Source: Rhynchopus sp. YZ270_cl-10
Taxonomy: Eukaryota > Euglenozoa > Diplonemea > Diplonemida > Diplonemidae
Direction: 5' to 3'
Assembly: GCA_964035575.1 (NCBI GenBank)
Contig: OZ037875.1
Location: forward strand, 434,001 to 498,000
Length of the DNA stretch: 64,000 nucleotides
The position numbers and the translations under genes are program-made. Each line of letters begins with the position of its first letter. Position 1 is the stretch's first letter. Below are positions 18,432-29,325 of this stretch, piece by piece. The notes below the pieces were generated by a model, which worked only from the letters and a program-made list of their open reading frames with translations, did no database searches and was not told the DNA's origin.

Positions 18432-21400
18432 TTACTTAAAAACGAGATTTTTTTAAATAGGTTCAGAACACAGTGGCGCCCGCTATTTTTTTATCAACAA
18501 GCCACCTTGAGGAACGTCTCGATCTTGATGAAGCACTTTGGTACGGACGGTATAGATATCCTCAACTTTTTCTTTGGGTTTTGAAAAGCAAGTGAATGCA
18601 CAAAAAAAAAAGGTCTCTGTTGTGTTTTTTTGAGGGGAAAGGGAGAAAAAAGAGTGAGGTGTAGACAGGAAATAAAAGTTGAAAAGTTGCAAACTCCCCA
18701 CCGTTAAATCGGAGGACGCAGTCACTGAAAAGATACGATGAAAGCTTGAAAATTGACTTTGAAGTACAAAGCCCTCTCATGACAGCGTACCTTTGGTACA
18801 ATGACCGGGGTGTACCGGGGGGGTGAACCTCCCAACCATGCAGTCCTACAATCCATTTTTGTGGTTGACATCTGAAAAGAGAGGGAAGGGGGGGCGCTAT
18901 ATTTTGCTATCCTTTCATCAGGATGGTTCAGTGGGAGAGGGGAAAGGGGAGAGAGAGGAGAGGAAGAGTGAGGGGTACTAAGGGAGGGAATCAGACTATT
19001 TTTTTTTTGTTGTATCGACAATCACCTACCGAGGTAGGATCTGTACACAATGTCGCCCTAAGGCTTTGTACTTAATCGGTATGGACGGAGGCCATCCTCA
19101 ACCCTAGAAAGTAGCTTTTATTTGTTGATTTGCATTCAAAGTGCTGTTTTATACACAAAAGTTGCATCTTCAAAGTTTTAGAGTAAGGGGGTGGGTTAAA
19201 AGGGGTCACGTGAAGAAAATAAAGTAGTTGGCAAAAATTTCAGTACATCATGTTTCAGTCCTAACTGCATACATTGGTCGTAACAGAGGGGGACATCGTC
19301 AGTGCAAGACCCTCCGTGATGTAAAGAGATTAAGCCACTGTTGCTATTATCAAACAGTTTTCCATGGTCTACTTGTCTTTTCTTAGAACTCAAAACCACA
19401 AAAACCAAACGTATAAGAACATTTGCGACTTGGCTTCTGTCAGCTGGCAAGGGAGGTGTCGCTACTCACCTGTCCGAAGACTGCTGCCCTTTTTTTTTTT
19501 TTTTTTTTTTTTGCACATTTTTTGAGGACTTTTTTTATTTTATTACCCCACCCACCCACCCACCCACCCACCCTTCCCGATTCCCATCTATAGTGGCTTG
19601 CACCTTGGAAAATAGGTGTTTATTTCAGGGGCTTATACAGCGTTATACAGAGTATTAAAACTCGGTCAGTCTGACCGAGTTGTAGGGTATTCTACAATAG
19701 AACTCGGTCGGTCCAAAAATGAAGAAAAAATATCGGGTATTTTGTGCGCTCAAAGCTGGGAAACAAAAAGGTGAAAAAATGTGTTAAACTGAAGTATGGA
19801 ACCCAGAGCATTGCGACACCACGAAGAGCACCGAGGTCAAATAAGGAAACGAAGCTCATAGAACCCTACAAGGAGTGAGGTGGGGGTTTTCGCGCGCGGA
19901 GCGAGCGATTTATTATTTTGTTTTGGCTGACCGAGATTGACCAATATTTTCCAAAAATAAAATAAAAAAAAGAGATGACCAAAACCTGTATAAAGCCCTG
20001 GTTTATATTTTGTGCGTGGTTTAAAAAAAAAATCAAAGAAAAGGTTATTAGCACGAACCTAAGCCCATTGTGCTTAGTCACCTTTAAAAAAACACTTAAG
20101 GAAAAAGACACGTTGGTTTAACCCCCTCCACTCGATGCACCCCGTTTTTTGTTTTGTTTTTGTTTTTTGTTTTCCACCCCCTTTTTTGCATTATACACTC
20201 CACAACCCTTTTGCCTGGGAGACCTGAGGAGAAAAAAACTTGAAATACAAATCCCTCTCGCGACAAACAAAAAAATGTAAAAATATGGTTTTCTTTTGTA
20301 AAATATGTGCCGTCCGCGTAGGTATCTTAGCATTCTCAGAAGGTGGGCATTGAGGGAGAAATGCCAACGTCTATTGGGATGAGTGTCGACACAAAAAAAT
20401 GACAGACACCTGCACTGAAACGCCCACGAAGAAACGCGCTTAGCCTCTCGTGCTTAGTCACCTTGAAAGAAAAAAAAAAAGGAGGGGTTGCAAAGGTCTG
20501 AAAAGGCAGTTCAACAACAAAGCTTTTAAGACGAAGCCTACCTTAGACCTGGCTACTTGGCTACTCGCGAGGAGCCAATGGCATTTTACTATTTGTCCAA
20601 AAAACTGGAAACCAAAAAAATCTGGTTTTGGAAAAATGCAGCAAACAGCGAAGTTGGTATCGTCACGACAGGAAGAAAGAGAAAAAAAGAGAGAAATAAA
20701 ACGGGTTTCCGTGGACACAATACCTACCATAGAAAGGCTGGGGGGAAAAAAATAAACACGGCAGACAGATCTCGGTGGGTATCCCAAGAAGGAGAGAAGC
20801 TAGCAGTGGATCCCTAAGAATGATGTGGGTTTTTTTTTTTCTTCCTTTTTCCTTTTTTTCTTTTCTCTTTGTTTTGTTTGTTTTGTGTTCCGTGCTTCGA
20901 CTCTGCTCCGCAGCGTGTCTTGCACTGTGAGAGCTCACAGGACTCGTCTGGTTGCGAGGGTAAATCAAAGCAAAAAAAAAGTGGTCTTCGCGCCTGAAGA
21001 AGTGTGTATTGACCACCTGTACCGACAGTCTGTCCTACAGGTGGGTGATGGCGCGATTGAAGAACTCTTTTTCATTTTGACCAGAAGAGAATACTAAAGA
21101 TGACTGGCCGTTTCTTGGATATTACTTCTCCTTTAAAGCTACGCTGATTGGGCAAAAAAAAAAAAAAACGTGGGGATTGATGCATAGGGTGGGGAGGTGA
21201 GGGGGGAAGAAACACGTTGTGCTGTGAGCAATCATCTGATCGCGGCGAAAAGCGCGTTCAGGGTGAAGCTTTTTCCCATCCAGCCGAATAAGGTTTTGTT
21301 GTTAAAGAGCCACAAGGAGCCATTCATAAAGGATAAAGCAGGATGCGTCCTGCAGAGAAAAAAGGGGGTATCTTATTAAAATCAAATGTGCGTATCTTGC

Positions 21401-22253
21401 ACATATCATAAAATCTTGAAAAGCGTAGGTAGGTACAACTAAAAAAACGAAGAAACTCCACCAAACCCCCACAGTGGCCAAAGAGGGGGGGGGAAAGCCT
21501 CTCGTGATTAGTTACGTAAACAAAAAAAAAGACAAAAACAAAAAAACAAAAAAAGACCCTTCGTTGCTGCTTCATTTCCCTTTGTTTCGTTCTATGCTAA
21601 TAGGATTTTGGGAGAAGCCCACAAAAGAGAGGGATTTTTTTTTTATAATCTGTTCGAACTATGAGTCACTGCCTTGCAGATGTCATTCACAAATGACAAC
21701 AACAAAAAAGGGTTTATGAGATGAACCTAAGCCTCTTTGTGCTTAGCCACCTTTTAAAAAGAGTTGGCTCGAAATACCAAGCCCTCTCATGACAGCGCAC
21801 TCTCACAAAACACCTAGAAAAGAAAAGAAAAAGAGGGAGGCGGGGCGAGGGGGGAACACAACATCTCTACTTGGGGTTGAGATGCGAAAAAAAAATGGGG
21901 TTTTTTAAAAATTTCTGGTGAATGTGTGCGTATTACTTTTTTTTTGAAAACATGGTTGTATTAGTGTGCACCCCGAGGATGAACTCCACAAAACCTTTTT
22001 TTCTTTTATGATTCCATGCAATGCTAAAAGGAAATTGAACACCGTACCCCAACTCCCTTCTTTTTTTTCTATTCTGGATTGGAGTAGAGCCACATTTCAC
22101 CGACAGGTCGAGGTGTGTGCGTTTCACCACAACCTCTCCCTTTTGTCTTTATTGTTTTATTTGGGGTGGGGAAACACAAAAGTGCGGTTTCAATTTCTTT
22201 TAATTTTCTACAAACATCTGAGAGGTGTGCACGCGGCCAAAAAAAAACAAATC
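18432..22253. other. 3.8-kb gene-poor spacer rich in short repeats
   Basis: Contains repeat copies at 18753-18876 (long family), 19005-19056, about 20045-20085, 20430-20463, 21715-21755 (CCTAAGC hairpins), about 20235-20270 and 21765-21800 (partial long family) and 21940-21988. A perfect 23-bp palindrome centred on 19674 (AACTCGGTCAG and its complement) is present. Weak coding-like frames at 19196-19400 (minus) and 20890-21095 and 21200-21375 (plus) lack starts, partners or recognisable domains. They may be decayed transposon pieces. Confidence 0.5.
18753..18876 (-). repeat. Long hairpin-repeat family, copy near 18.8 kb
   Basis: Contains the diagnostic pieces of this family in order: a GACTTGAAATACAAAGCCC-like start, CCTCTCATGACAG, the palindrome GTACCTTTGGTAC, ACCATGCAGTCCTAC and a GTGGTTGACATCTG end. 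Other good copies are at 15093-15225, 22600-22686, 22813-22923, 35961-36066, 50227-50428 and 62864-62953. Partial copies lie at 26376, 26851, 29955, 39600 and 43918. All have the same orientation. Confidence 0.85.
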
Positions 22254-24190
22254 TCAGCGTTTGACGTTGCTGCTGAAGTGCGAGTTAGTCCGGGTGAAGT
22301 TCTTTGGGCTCTTGTTCAGCGTGTGGACCAATCTCAGGGGGGGTACGTCGGGCACACGGCTCGAAGGATACGCTTGGTCATGGGTGGCTGCAGATCTGCG
22401 AGGAAGAGAAGGATAGCATTGTAGGGGATGGTTAAGAGTGTGTAGAACATATTTCTTTCCACAAAAAGTGTTATCGAGGTTCGCGCCGTTGTTTCCGGGA
22501 GCTTTGTTTCCTCATCATGGCCTATGGTGTACTATGATACTAATCAAGATGGTTTGTCTTGTTTTCCAATGAAAACGTATCATATCTTCACCAACCGGTC
22601 ATGTACCTTGGTACAATGACTGGCTGTACCTGGGGGTGGACCCCAACCATGCAGTCCTACATCCATTTCGCGGTTTACATCTGATACAAAAAACCCCACA
22701 TACTTTGAGACAGGACTGCCTGCCGAACGATCTCTTGCGCTTTCGCCTCTGTACCTGAAAGAGAGGGGAGGAAAATAACAGCAAAAAAATAGAAACTGGC
22801 TCAGAATACAATAGACTTGAAATACAAAGCCCTCTCGTGACAGTGTACCTTGGTACGACCGGCTGTACCGGGGGGTGGACACCCAACCATGCAGTCCTAC
22901 ATCCGTTTCGTGGTTCATATCTACAAAAGGTAGGATTGCAGAAGGAACCCACCCACCTCGCTTTTTTGACGAGGCTTTTTGAACGGGCTTTGGGCCTCTC
23001 ACGACCCAAGGAACAAACATAAAAACAAAAAAAAACCCTCCTTAGACGGCACACATTACATACGTTGCGTCTGATGTCGCTGACCTGCTGAAGGCCTGAG
23101 GCGAGCCATTTGCACGACTCGTAGCGCTTCTATGCGCTGCAGTCGAGGCTGACCTCCGCAAGGGCTGGTCCGACTCTCTGACACGCTGCCCCAACCCCAT
23201 CCCTGGCGAGTGTTTGACTGCCTTGGTCTTCTTATACTGAGGCGACTCTGCGAACGTCGACCGTCGTGCAGGCAGTTCTTGCGACACTGATGGGATTCTC
23301 CCCATCATATCGTTGATATGCGCTGTCCCTGGCCCTGGCGACCTGCTGTAGAACATCGGCGAATTCGAACGCTTCTGCACCGGGGTCTTATGCTCGATTG
23401 AGTTCGTCAGGTATGAAGGACTTCTTGTAAACCCCGAACGTCGGAGGCTCTTCCTCGTCAACTCTAACGACGCGGAACGCACTAAGGAAGGCACCGGGCG
23501 TTCCTTTGTGTCTGAGAACCTTGGATAGCGTGGCCGCGGTGCGAAATGAGGCTTTGGGGTATCCGAGCCTTCGGACCCATCTGCCCCGGTTTTGTACCAC
23601 TCTGTGTGGTCTGGGGGCGGCTTCGCTTCGTATCGCTCATAACGTACTTTGGATACCCGGTCAATCACGGTACGGCGTTGTGTCATACGGTCTTCCGAGT
23701 CTTCCTCCACCTCCTCGTGTACTGCTAATACTGGCGGCTTTTTGACTCCCGCCTCCAACGCCAATTCATCTGGTGTCGTAGGCGGTGCGTGCGGGAGATG
23801 CGCGGCCAGCCCTTCCCCTTCCCCTTCCCCTTCCTCAGGCTTCGCACCGAGAAGCGTATTGCTCGGTGCAGGGTCTATTTCGAAGACCGGTTGTGGGATA
23901 GGTGCCGACTTAGGAGACATTTTTGCTTTCCGCTTTGGGGAAGATCCGCGTTTTTTGTGTGAAGCGGGTGGTGGCCGGGTAGGTGCGGGGTGTGTTTTTC
24001 GCACTGCATGTTCGGGTTTGTGCTTAGTAGGAGAGCTGCCCACCATAGGCGAGTCATCGCCATTCGTCCATGCAGTCTCTGGAGAGTGATCGCGCAGCCC
24101 TGCAGTCCCAAACCCAGCCGGCATCGCCTTCCGCAACTCCCCGATACTAAAGTCCTTCCTCCCTCGTGTACTATTAAGACGCTGCTTCAT
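22254..24190 (-). CDS. Ser/Pro/Arg-rich protein, three exons
   Basis: The exons are 24190-23064, 22754-22704 and 22395-22254. Exon 1 ends at a GTATGT donor in phase 2, exon 2 (51 bp) lies between CTTTCAG and GTATGTGG, and exon 3 follows CCTCGCAG. The lengths sum to 1,320 bp, exactly 440 codons with a TGA, which strongly supports the model. The start is the ATG just after a TTTAACAG site; an upstream in-frame extension to 24451 is AT-rich and rejected. The 439-residue protein is disordered, dense in SP, RS and KTP motifs (SRSPGPGT, RRSASTAAHRS), with a run of Gly-Glu near residue 120. It is probably a phosphorylated scaffold or cytoskeleton-associated protein; no domain is recognised. Intron 1 contains a long-family repeat copy and intron 2 another. 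Confidence 0.85.
22600..22686 (-). repeat. Long hairpin-repeat copy in intron 2
   Basis: Begins at the GTACCTTGGTAC palindrome and ends at CATCTGATA. It lies within the second intron of the Ser/Pro/Arg-rich gene, in the usual orientation. Confidence 0.85.
22813..22923 (-). repeat. Long hairpin-repeat copy in intron 1
   Basis: A complete copy from GACTTGAAATACAAAG to GTTCATATCT, about 60 bp upstream of the short exon 2. Two copies thus flank a 51-bp exon. Confidence 0.85.
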
Positions 24191-25075
24191 TGTTCTGTCC
24201 ACTCTGTTAAAGGGGGGGAAATGGGAAATTTTCTCTATTCCTACTGAATAGAATAGGTATAATAGGGTGCAAATAATGTACCCTTTTTGTTGAAAGGAGA
24301 AATGAGAATTGAAGAGTAACAGGGGATGACCAGAGAAGGAAGCGGGATAGCGTAGAGAACGGCGTCGCAAAGAACTTCTGTTTTGATTATAGACTACTAT
24401 CACAAGATAGTAGCGGTTTTTTTTCTTCACAGGATCCTTAAAAGAGAGCAAATAGAAGGAGTACGCTTTGCAGTAGGAGGTTGTCAGAGTCCTTTTCCTA
24501 TTTTATAAAGGCATCGCAAAGAACGTAACGTTTGTGAATATCGGAACGTTCGCTAGCAGAGAAGGGAAATTCTCAAAAGGGTGTGCACAAAAGGCTTCTT
24601 GGGCCATAGATATAAAAGAGAAGTTGAAAGTGAAAAACGCCTTACCGTTCATCGGCGGACGCAGGGGGGCACTGAATAAAATGGTGGGGGGAAAGCAAAA
24701 GGGTTTCTTTAATAGTTGCGATTCCTCCCCAGAATGAATTTCTTTTTTTTGAAATCTTGGCCGCTCTGAAGTAGACTAACCCATACCAACATTTGAGATA
24801 TTTTTTTTTTTTTGAAAATTCGTTGGAATAGTGTAGTTGCCATCTGTGCAAGCTCTACTGTCGTTTTTTTATTGTACTGCATACTGCGCAGCAAAGCTAA
24901 GGGTTGGGGTTGGGGACTACGGTGGTTTTTTTTCCATTATTTAGTCTGTTTTTTGGGGGGCAACGCGGAAAAGGTCAACAAAAGCGATAGGGAGGTAGGA
25001 AAAGGGGGGAAAACTTTGCTGTGGAAGATCACCACCATTCAACAAGAGGTGGGAGGACGACGCTGGTTCGTGATG
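24191..25075. other. Spacer with several repeat fragments
   Basis: Holds a TTCCTACTGAATAGAATAGG / GGTATAATAGGG repeat at 24236-24285 (also near 34465 and 39860), a CTACTATC-GATAGTAG hairpin at 24390-24415 (also near 45365), a GTGAAAAACGCC-type repeat at 24617-24680 and a TTGGAATAGTGTAGTTGCC repeat at 24808-24870. No gene is seen. Confidence 0.6.
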
Positions 25076-25081
25076 TTGAAT

Positions 25082-26291
25082 GCAGGGCGCGCGCTAACTT
25101 TTCGGAAATTTCCCGAAAAAATGGATATCGGGTCCAAAAAAATGTACCTACAGGAAGTATGTGAAGGGGGGCAGAAAAATCAGGGTCATGTTACATTTCC
25201 GAGAAAATCCCGGGCTGTGGTGGGGGATATACGGAAAAATGGACAAAATTTTGGTGACTTAAATTTTCACAAAATATGAACCCATACTCGTAAACAAGGG
25301 TCATTTTCAGGTCTTTCGGACAGCCAGTACACAGTACACAGTACACAGTACACAGTACACAGTACACAGTACACAGTACACAGTACACAGTACACAGTAC
25401 ACAGTACACAGTACACAGTACACAGTACACAGTACACAGTACACAGTACACAGTACACAGTACACAGTACACAGTACACAGTACACAGTACACAGTACAC
25501 AGTACACAGTACACAGTACACAGTACACAGTACACAGTACACAGTACACAGTACACAGTACACAGTACACAGTACACAGTACACAGTACACAGTACACAG
25601 TACACAGTACACAGTACACAGTACACAGTACACAGTACACAGTACACAGTACACAGTACACAGTACACAGTACACAGTACACAGTACACAGTACACAGTA
25701 CACAGTACACAGTACACAGTACACAGTACACAGTACACAGTACACAGTACACAGTACACAGTACACAGTACACAGTACACAGTACACAGTACACAGTACA
25801 CAGTACACAGTACACAGTACACAGTACACAGTACAGTACACAGTACACAGTACACAGTACACAGTACACAGTACACAGTACACAGTACACAGTACACAGT
25901 ACACAGTACACAGTACACAGTACACAGTACACAGTACACAGTACACAGTACCGTGACTTCACCGGCCAACACCGGAAAACATGGTCAAAATCAGGTGGAA
26001 TATACATAAGTACATCATGGGGGGGTAGGGAACAGGTAGCGCCGCAGGCGCACGGTACCCAACTTTTTTCTTTTTTCTTTCCCCTTTTCTCTGCTTTCTT
26101 TTGATTGCGCGAGCCGATTGCTCTCCACGGTGGGGTCACATGTGTGTCCAAAAACTATCTGAAGTGCCCTTACTGTATAATATGGGATTCTCTGATTTTC
26201 TTAAGGAAATCGTGTAATCAAAAAATTTTTGTACCGCGAAAAAACCTCGAAAAAACCGGGTGTGAGGGTGTGGATTTAGCGCGCGCCCTGG
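25082..26291. mobile_element. 1.2-kb TIR element with exact 6-bp target duplication
   Basis: The ends are GCAGGGCGCGCGCTAA (25082-25097) and TTAGCGCGCGCCCTGG (26276-26291), a 16-bp TIR with one mismatch. They are flanked by the perfect duplication TTGAAT (25076-25081 and 26292-26297). In reverse orientation it is nearly identical to the outer parts of the 8.9-kb element at 2415-11319 and lacks that element's 8.2-kb cargo, so it shows the empty site. Its bulk is a 7-bp minisatellite. It is non-autonomous. Confidence 0.9.
25322..25951 (-). repeat. TGTGTAC 7-bp minisatellite, about 89 copies
   Basis: A near-perfect 7-bp array (ACACAGT on the plus strand) over 630 bp, broken once near 25833 by a 5-bp unit. 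Because 7 is not a multiple of 3, each frame cycles through the same YCVLCTV repeat, producing spurious ORFs. The 2415-11319 element has only about 11 copies, so the array expands and contracts. Confidence 0.97.
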
Positions 26292-26323
26292 TTGAATGGA
26301 GATGGACAGAAAAAAAAAGAAAC

Positions 26324-26364
26324 GTTTATAAGATGACCCTAAGCCTCTCGTGCTTAGTCACCTT
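26324..26364 (-). repeat. CCTAAGC hairpin repeat family, reference copy
   Basis: The consensus on the plus strand is GTTTATAAGATGACCC, then CTAAGC-CTCTCGT-GCTTAG, then TCACCTT: a 6-bp stem extended by TGA/TCA pairs around a fixed 7-base loop. About 20 copies lie in spacers and introns, for example near 20045, 20435, 21715, 28815, 36202, 36260, 36406, 36480, 38103, 39055, 39805, 40235, 43972, 44160, 45485 and 59940. All have the same orientation. Compensated and uncompensated changes both occur. Confidence 0.85.
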
Positions 26365-27032
26365 GAAAAAAAAAATATGACTTGAAATACAAAGCCCTCT
26401 CGTGACAATGTACCTTTGGGAAAGAGCTTGGTGTGTGGCTAGGAGCTTAAGTAGCTGAACCGGAGCGGGGGAGTTTTTTTTTGTACGTAAGCCCGCTTTT
26501 CCTTGACCGGTTTTTTTTTTTTCCATACATTACGCTGCGCAGTACCTGACTGAGTTGGTGTCTGTCGGCGCCCACTTCGTGGGGCAAAAGGGGGGGAGTT
26601 TATTGTGAATGAAATAAAGTAGAAATTTAATTCTGTTTTCAATCAGGCAAAAAAGGGGGCTTTTTTTTTGAAACCTGGCGTCTTTCGTTGCAGGGCGTAA
26701 CGAATGTGTAACATCCCAAAAACGCCTCTCAAACACCTTGAAAAAAAAGATAGTTTTATAAACTGAACTGAACTACTGAACCAAATAAAAGGGAGAGAAA
26801 CTTGAAACATGACTGGGCACAACACATAGTAGGGAAACAAAAATAAAAAGTTGACTTGAAATACAAAGCCCTCTCGTGAACAGTGTACCTCAAAAAAAGA
26901 GACTTATAAGATGAATGTGCTTCTCGTGCACGCACATCCATCAGATAGCTGGCAAGATAGTAAGCACTCCTGAACCGGAACCAAACCCTCCAAACAGGTT
27001 GGTTTGCCATAATTAGCACAGTACAAAATAAA

Positions 27033-27130
27033 GTGAAGCTGATAGTGCAAAAACGCCTTGAAACGCAGGCACTGACACTCCGCGGGTTATCGAACCCCGG
27101 GGTGGGAGGAGCCGACAGGGAAACTGTAAG
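27033..27130 (-). repeat. Repeat family with pol III B-box-like motif
   Basis: On the minus strand it reads GGGGTTCGATAACC, close to the tRNA B box (GGTTCGANNCC). It then runs through GTGTCAGTGCCTGCG to GCACTATCAGCTTCAC. Similar full copies occur at 29151-29262, 53185-53316 and 53727-53800. Shorter copies lacking the B-box part are near 24620, 27417, 35480, 37880, 43470, 44020 and 58150. This fits a tRNA-derived SINE; an A box is not obvious. Confidence 0.6.
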
Positions 27131-27179
27131 CAGGTACACAGCCATTCAATTTTTTTAACGAATCCATTTACATGGGTTT

Positions 27180-28688
27180 TCAATCTGCGCGGGAGACCAT
27201 TGTCGAGAGTGCCTCACACCAGTTACGCTTTTCTTGTGAACTTGATGTGCGGAGGAGAAGCATCTTTACGAAGGACGACGCCGGGTCAGCGAACTGCAGG
27301 GCAAAGTAGTGGTAGTCCGGGTCGGTTGCTGCAGGATGCACGGCAGCGTCGACTTTTGTGTACAGCGTGGTGCCAAAACCAAAGGGAATCACGCCCTGTG
27401 AATGGGGGGGGAGAGAGAAGTTGAAAGTGCAAACGCCTCACCGTACATCAGGGGGGGAAAAAAATAAATAAGGAATCACATCCCACGCTTTTGATAACCT
27501 ATTGGCTTCGTGGAGCTTATACACACCCACAATCCACAAAACGCACCCTTCGTTTTTAAGCGAAACACTCGCCTCAGGAACCCCACCTAACACAGGTCAA
27601 CTGGCTCTCCAAAAACCGACTTCCTGTTCGCTAGTCCGTATGGGGTATTTGACCAGCTGTGGAACATCGATGAAACGCCACTGTATAAAGTGGAGGGGCT
27701 TCATCAAAAATGTTAATCGAAAAAACGGTGACACAAAAAAGTACTGTTGTGCACGATTCAGATTTAGGGTCCAATCGATTTGTTTGATTACGTGAAGCAA
27801 ACGCTCCTCGAATCTGTCCTGCACTTAGTGCACAAGGATGCAGGAAAGGTGAAGCCTGAAGAAAAGGACGTGCACACAAATACTGAACCCCTGATCTCAT
27901 TTCAGGCAGTTGGATGGTGGGCGGATGCCGAGCTTGATGTGTGGGTGAAAAAGGTGCTGGAACCGGGAGCAGCACCTAGGAAAAAAAAATTTGGCCCGGA
28001 TCCACCTCTCTCTAAGAACGCCAGGTTACCAGGTGCATTGTACTGTACCTGATACCGGGTGGGTTAAACCATGTCAAACAATGGCTTGATGTATTTTGCT
28101 TTGCTCGTTTCAGAACTATGCAGGAATCACTCTCATCTGAGAAAAGTACGTCGGAACAACCTCAAGAAGCAACGGCAACAAGGCAACTCCATCGGCAGCT
28201 TGGTATAGAATGCGGCTGTAAAGGGCATTTTTGTACCCCGCACTGAAACACCAAATACCCCGGAAGTATGTTTAGGGTGGACACATGGACACCCATACCT
28301 TCACCTTCTCGTCCTTCTGTTTGTGGTAGAAGAGGCCCTCTGGCGTGGACACAACGTAACGCCTTCTCCAGTTCTTGCGGATGGTGAAGCGAGACCCTAC
28401 AGAGTACCTGAGGTGTGTGTGTGTGTGTTTTTGAAGAAGTTTGAGAGGTTTTCTCTAGCAGTCGGAATAGAATACAGTGGAGGTGTGTATGTGTTCGATA
28501 ACTAATAGGGGGTAATTCTTGCGCAAAATATGGTACTGATTGGGAGCCTCATCGTGGGGCGACAATCCCGGCAGTGTGGAAGAGAAACGGCAAGACAATA
28601 ATGGATTCAGGGGGGTGAGAGGCACTACATACTTTTCAAGAAAGCCATCGATACGTTTGCATGGGGATTCACTGTCCCATGCAGACAT
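27180..28688 (-). CDS. PH-domain protein, three exons
   Basis: The exons are 28688-28633, 28407-28299 and 27395-27180. The donors are GTATGT (phase 2) and GTATGG (phase 0), and the acceptors are ACCTCAG and ATTCACAG. The total of 381 bp gives 126 residues and a TGA, with frame kept at both joins. The whole protein is essentially one pleckstrin-homology domain: start MSAWDSES, strand 1 GFLEKYSVGSRF, the KNWRRRYVVS motif with conserved Trp and basic residues, FYHKQKDEKVKGVIP, and the C-terminal helix with the invariant Trp (EKRNWCEALSTMV). PH domains bind phosphoinositides or proteins at membranes. With no other domain it may be an adaptor or lipid sensor. The 900-bp second intron holds a decayed antisense transposase. 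Confidence 0.9.
27591..28248 (+). pseudogene. Decayed DDE (pogo/Tc1-like) transposase
   Basis: On the plus strand, inside intron 2 of the PH gene, pieces of one transposase lie in order in different frames. 27591-27716 carries FDQLWNIDETPLY, the first catalytic Asp region (family pattern N-x-DET). 27768-28052 carries GWWADAELDVWVKKVLEPG. 28019-28248 carries IVLYLIPGGLNHVKQWLDVF, matching the usual LPP...LQPLDV segment. At least two frameshifts separate them and the N-terminal DNA-binding part is absent. No TIRs were identified. It marks an old insertion tolerated in the intron. Confidence 0.7.
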
Positions 28689-29325
28689 TAATTAGCACAC
28701 CCCAGGAAACACACAAAGACAAACGTCGGCCAAATGGGGGAGAGCAGGACAGAAGGGGGGGTCTGGTGTATCCTGAGATGAAATGTGTGAAAGTGTTTAC
28801 GAATGTAAACAAAGGTTCTATGAGATTAACCTAAGCCTCTCGTGCTTAGTGGATAGGAGGGGGCACATTGTGTAAAAAAAGGGGGCAAATGGGAGGAAAT
28901 AGGAAGATGGTCTTATGGAGTGCACCGCCGGAAAGAACGAAATTTATTTTCTGAAATAAATTGTACTATTTTAACAAAAGGGGCGTGCCCAGTCGGGTAC
29001 ATTTTACTTCGGTAATTCGCAAAAAGGGGAAAAAAAGAGAGAAAATTTGAAAAGATGAACACGCCTTCCATGCATGCACATTAGAGAAAAAAACACCCCC
29101 CCTCCCTCATAAATGGATGAGTTCTGTATTTTATTAGGCTTTCCAACAAAGTGAAGTTGATAGTGCAAAACGCCTCTGGGACGCAGGGCTCTGATACTCC
29201 GCGAGGTTATCGAACCCCTTTAAAGTGATGGCTCATTTGGAAGCTGCTTACAGGGAAACTGTACGCAACTCCCAAAAGAGAGTTGCCTAACAACAAAAAC
29301 CCCCTCCCCATGTTCCCCCTCCCTA

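Larger units (their letters stand above)
26298..27179. other. Spacer with hairpin repeats and a B-box-like repeat
   Basis: Contains a good CCTAAGC-GCTTAG hairpin (26324-26364) directly followed by a partial long-family repeat (26376-26415), another partial copy at 26851-26893, a GTGCTTCTCGTGCAC hairpin at about 26915-26945 and a GGGTTATCGAACCCC-containing repeat at 27033-27130. No gene is supported. Confidence 0.65.

Noticed and set aside
20825-21097. Plus-strand 90-codon frame with FRASTLLRSVSCTV
   Set aside because: The N-terminal third is poly-T noise, and there is no homology or partner exon. A decayed element is more likely.
24191-24451. Upstream extension of the Ser/Pro/Arg-rich gene
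   Set aside because: AT-rich, hydrophobic noise. An acceptor site and ATG at 24190 give a better start.
25191-26151. Long YCVLCTV-repeat ORFs on the minus strand
   Set aside because: Three overlapping frames all come from the 7-bp minisatellite, where any frame stays open.
28410-28430. GT dinucleotide run as a regulatory Z-DNA site
   Set aside because: Short, and it is the pyrimidine/purine tract just before an intron acceptor.
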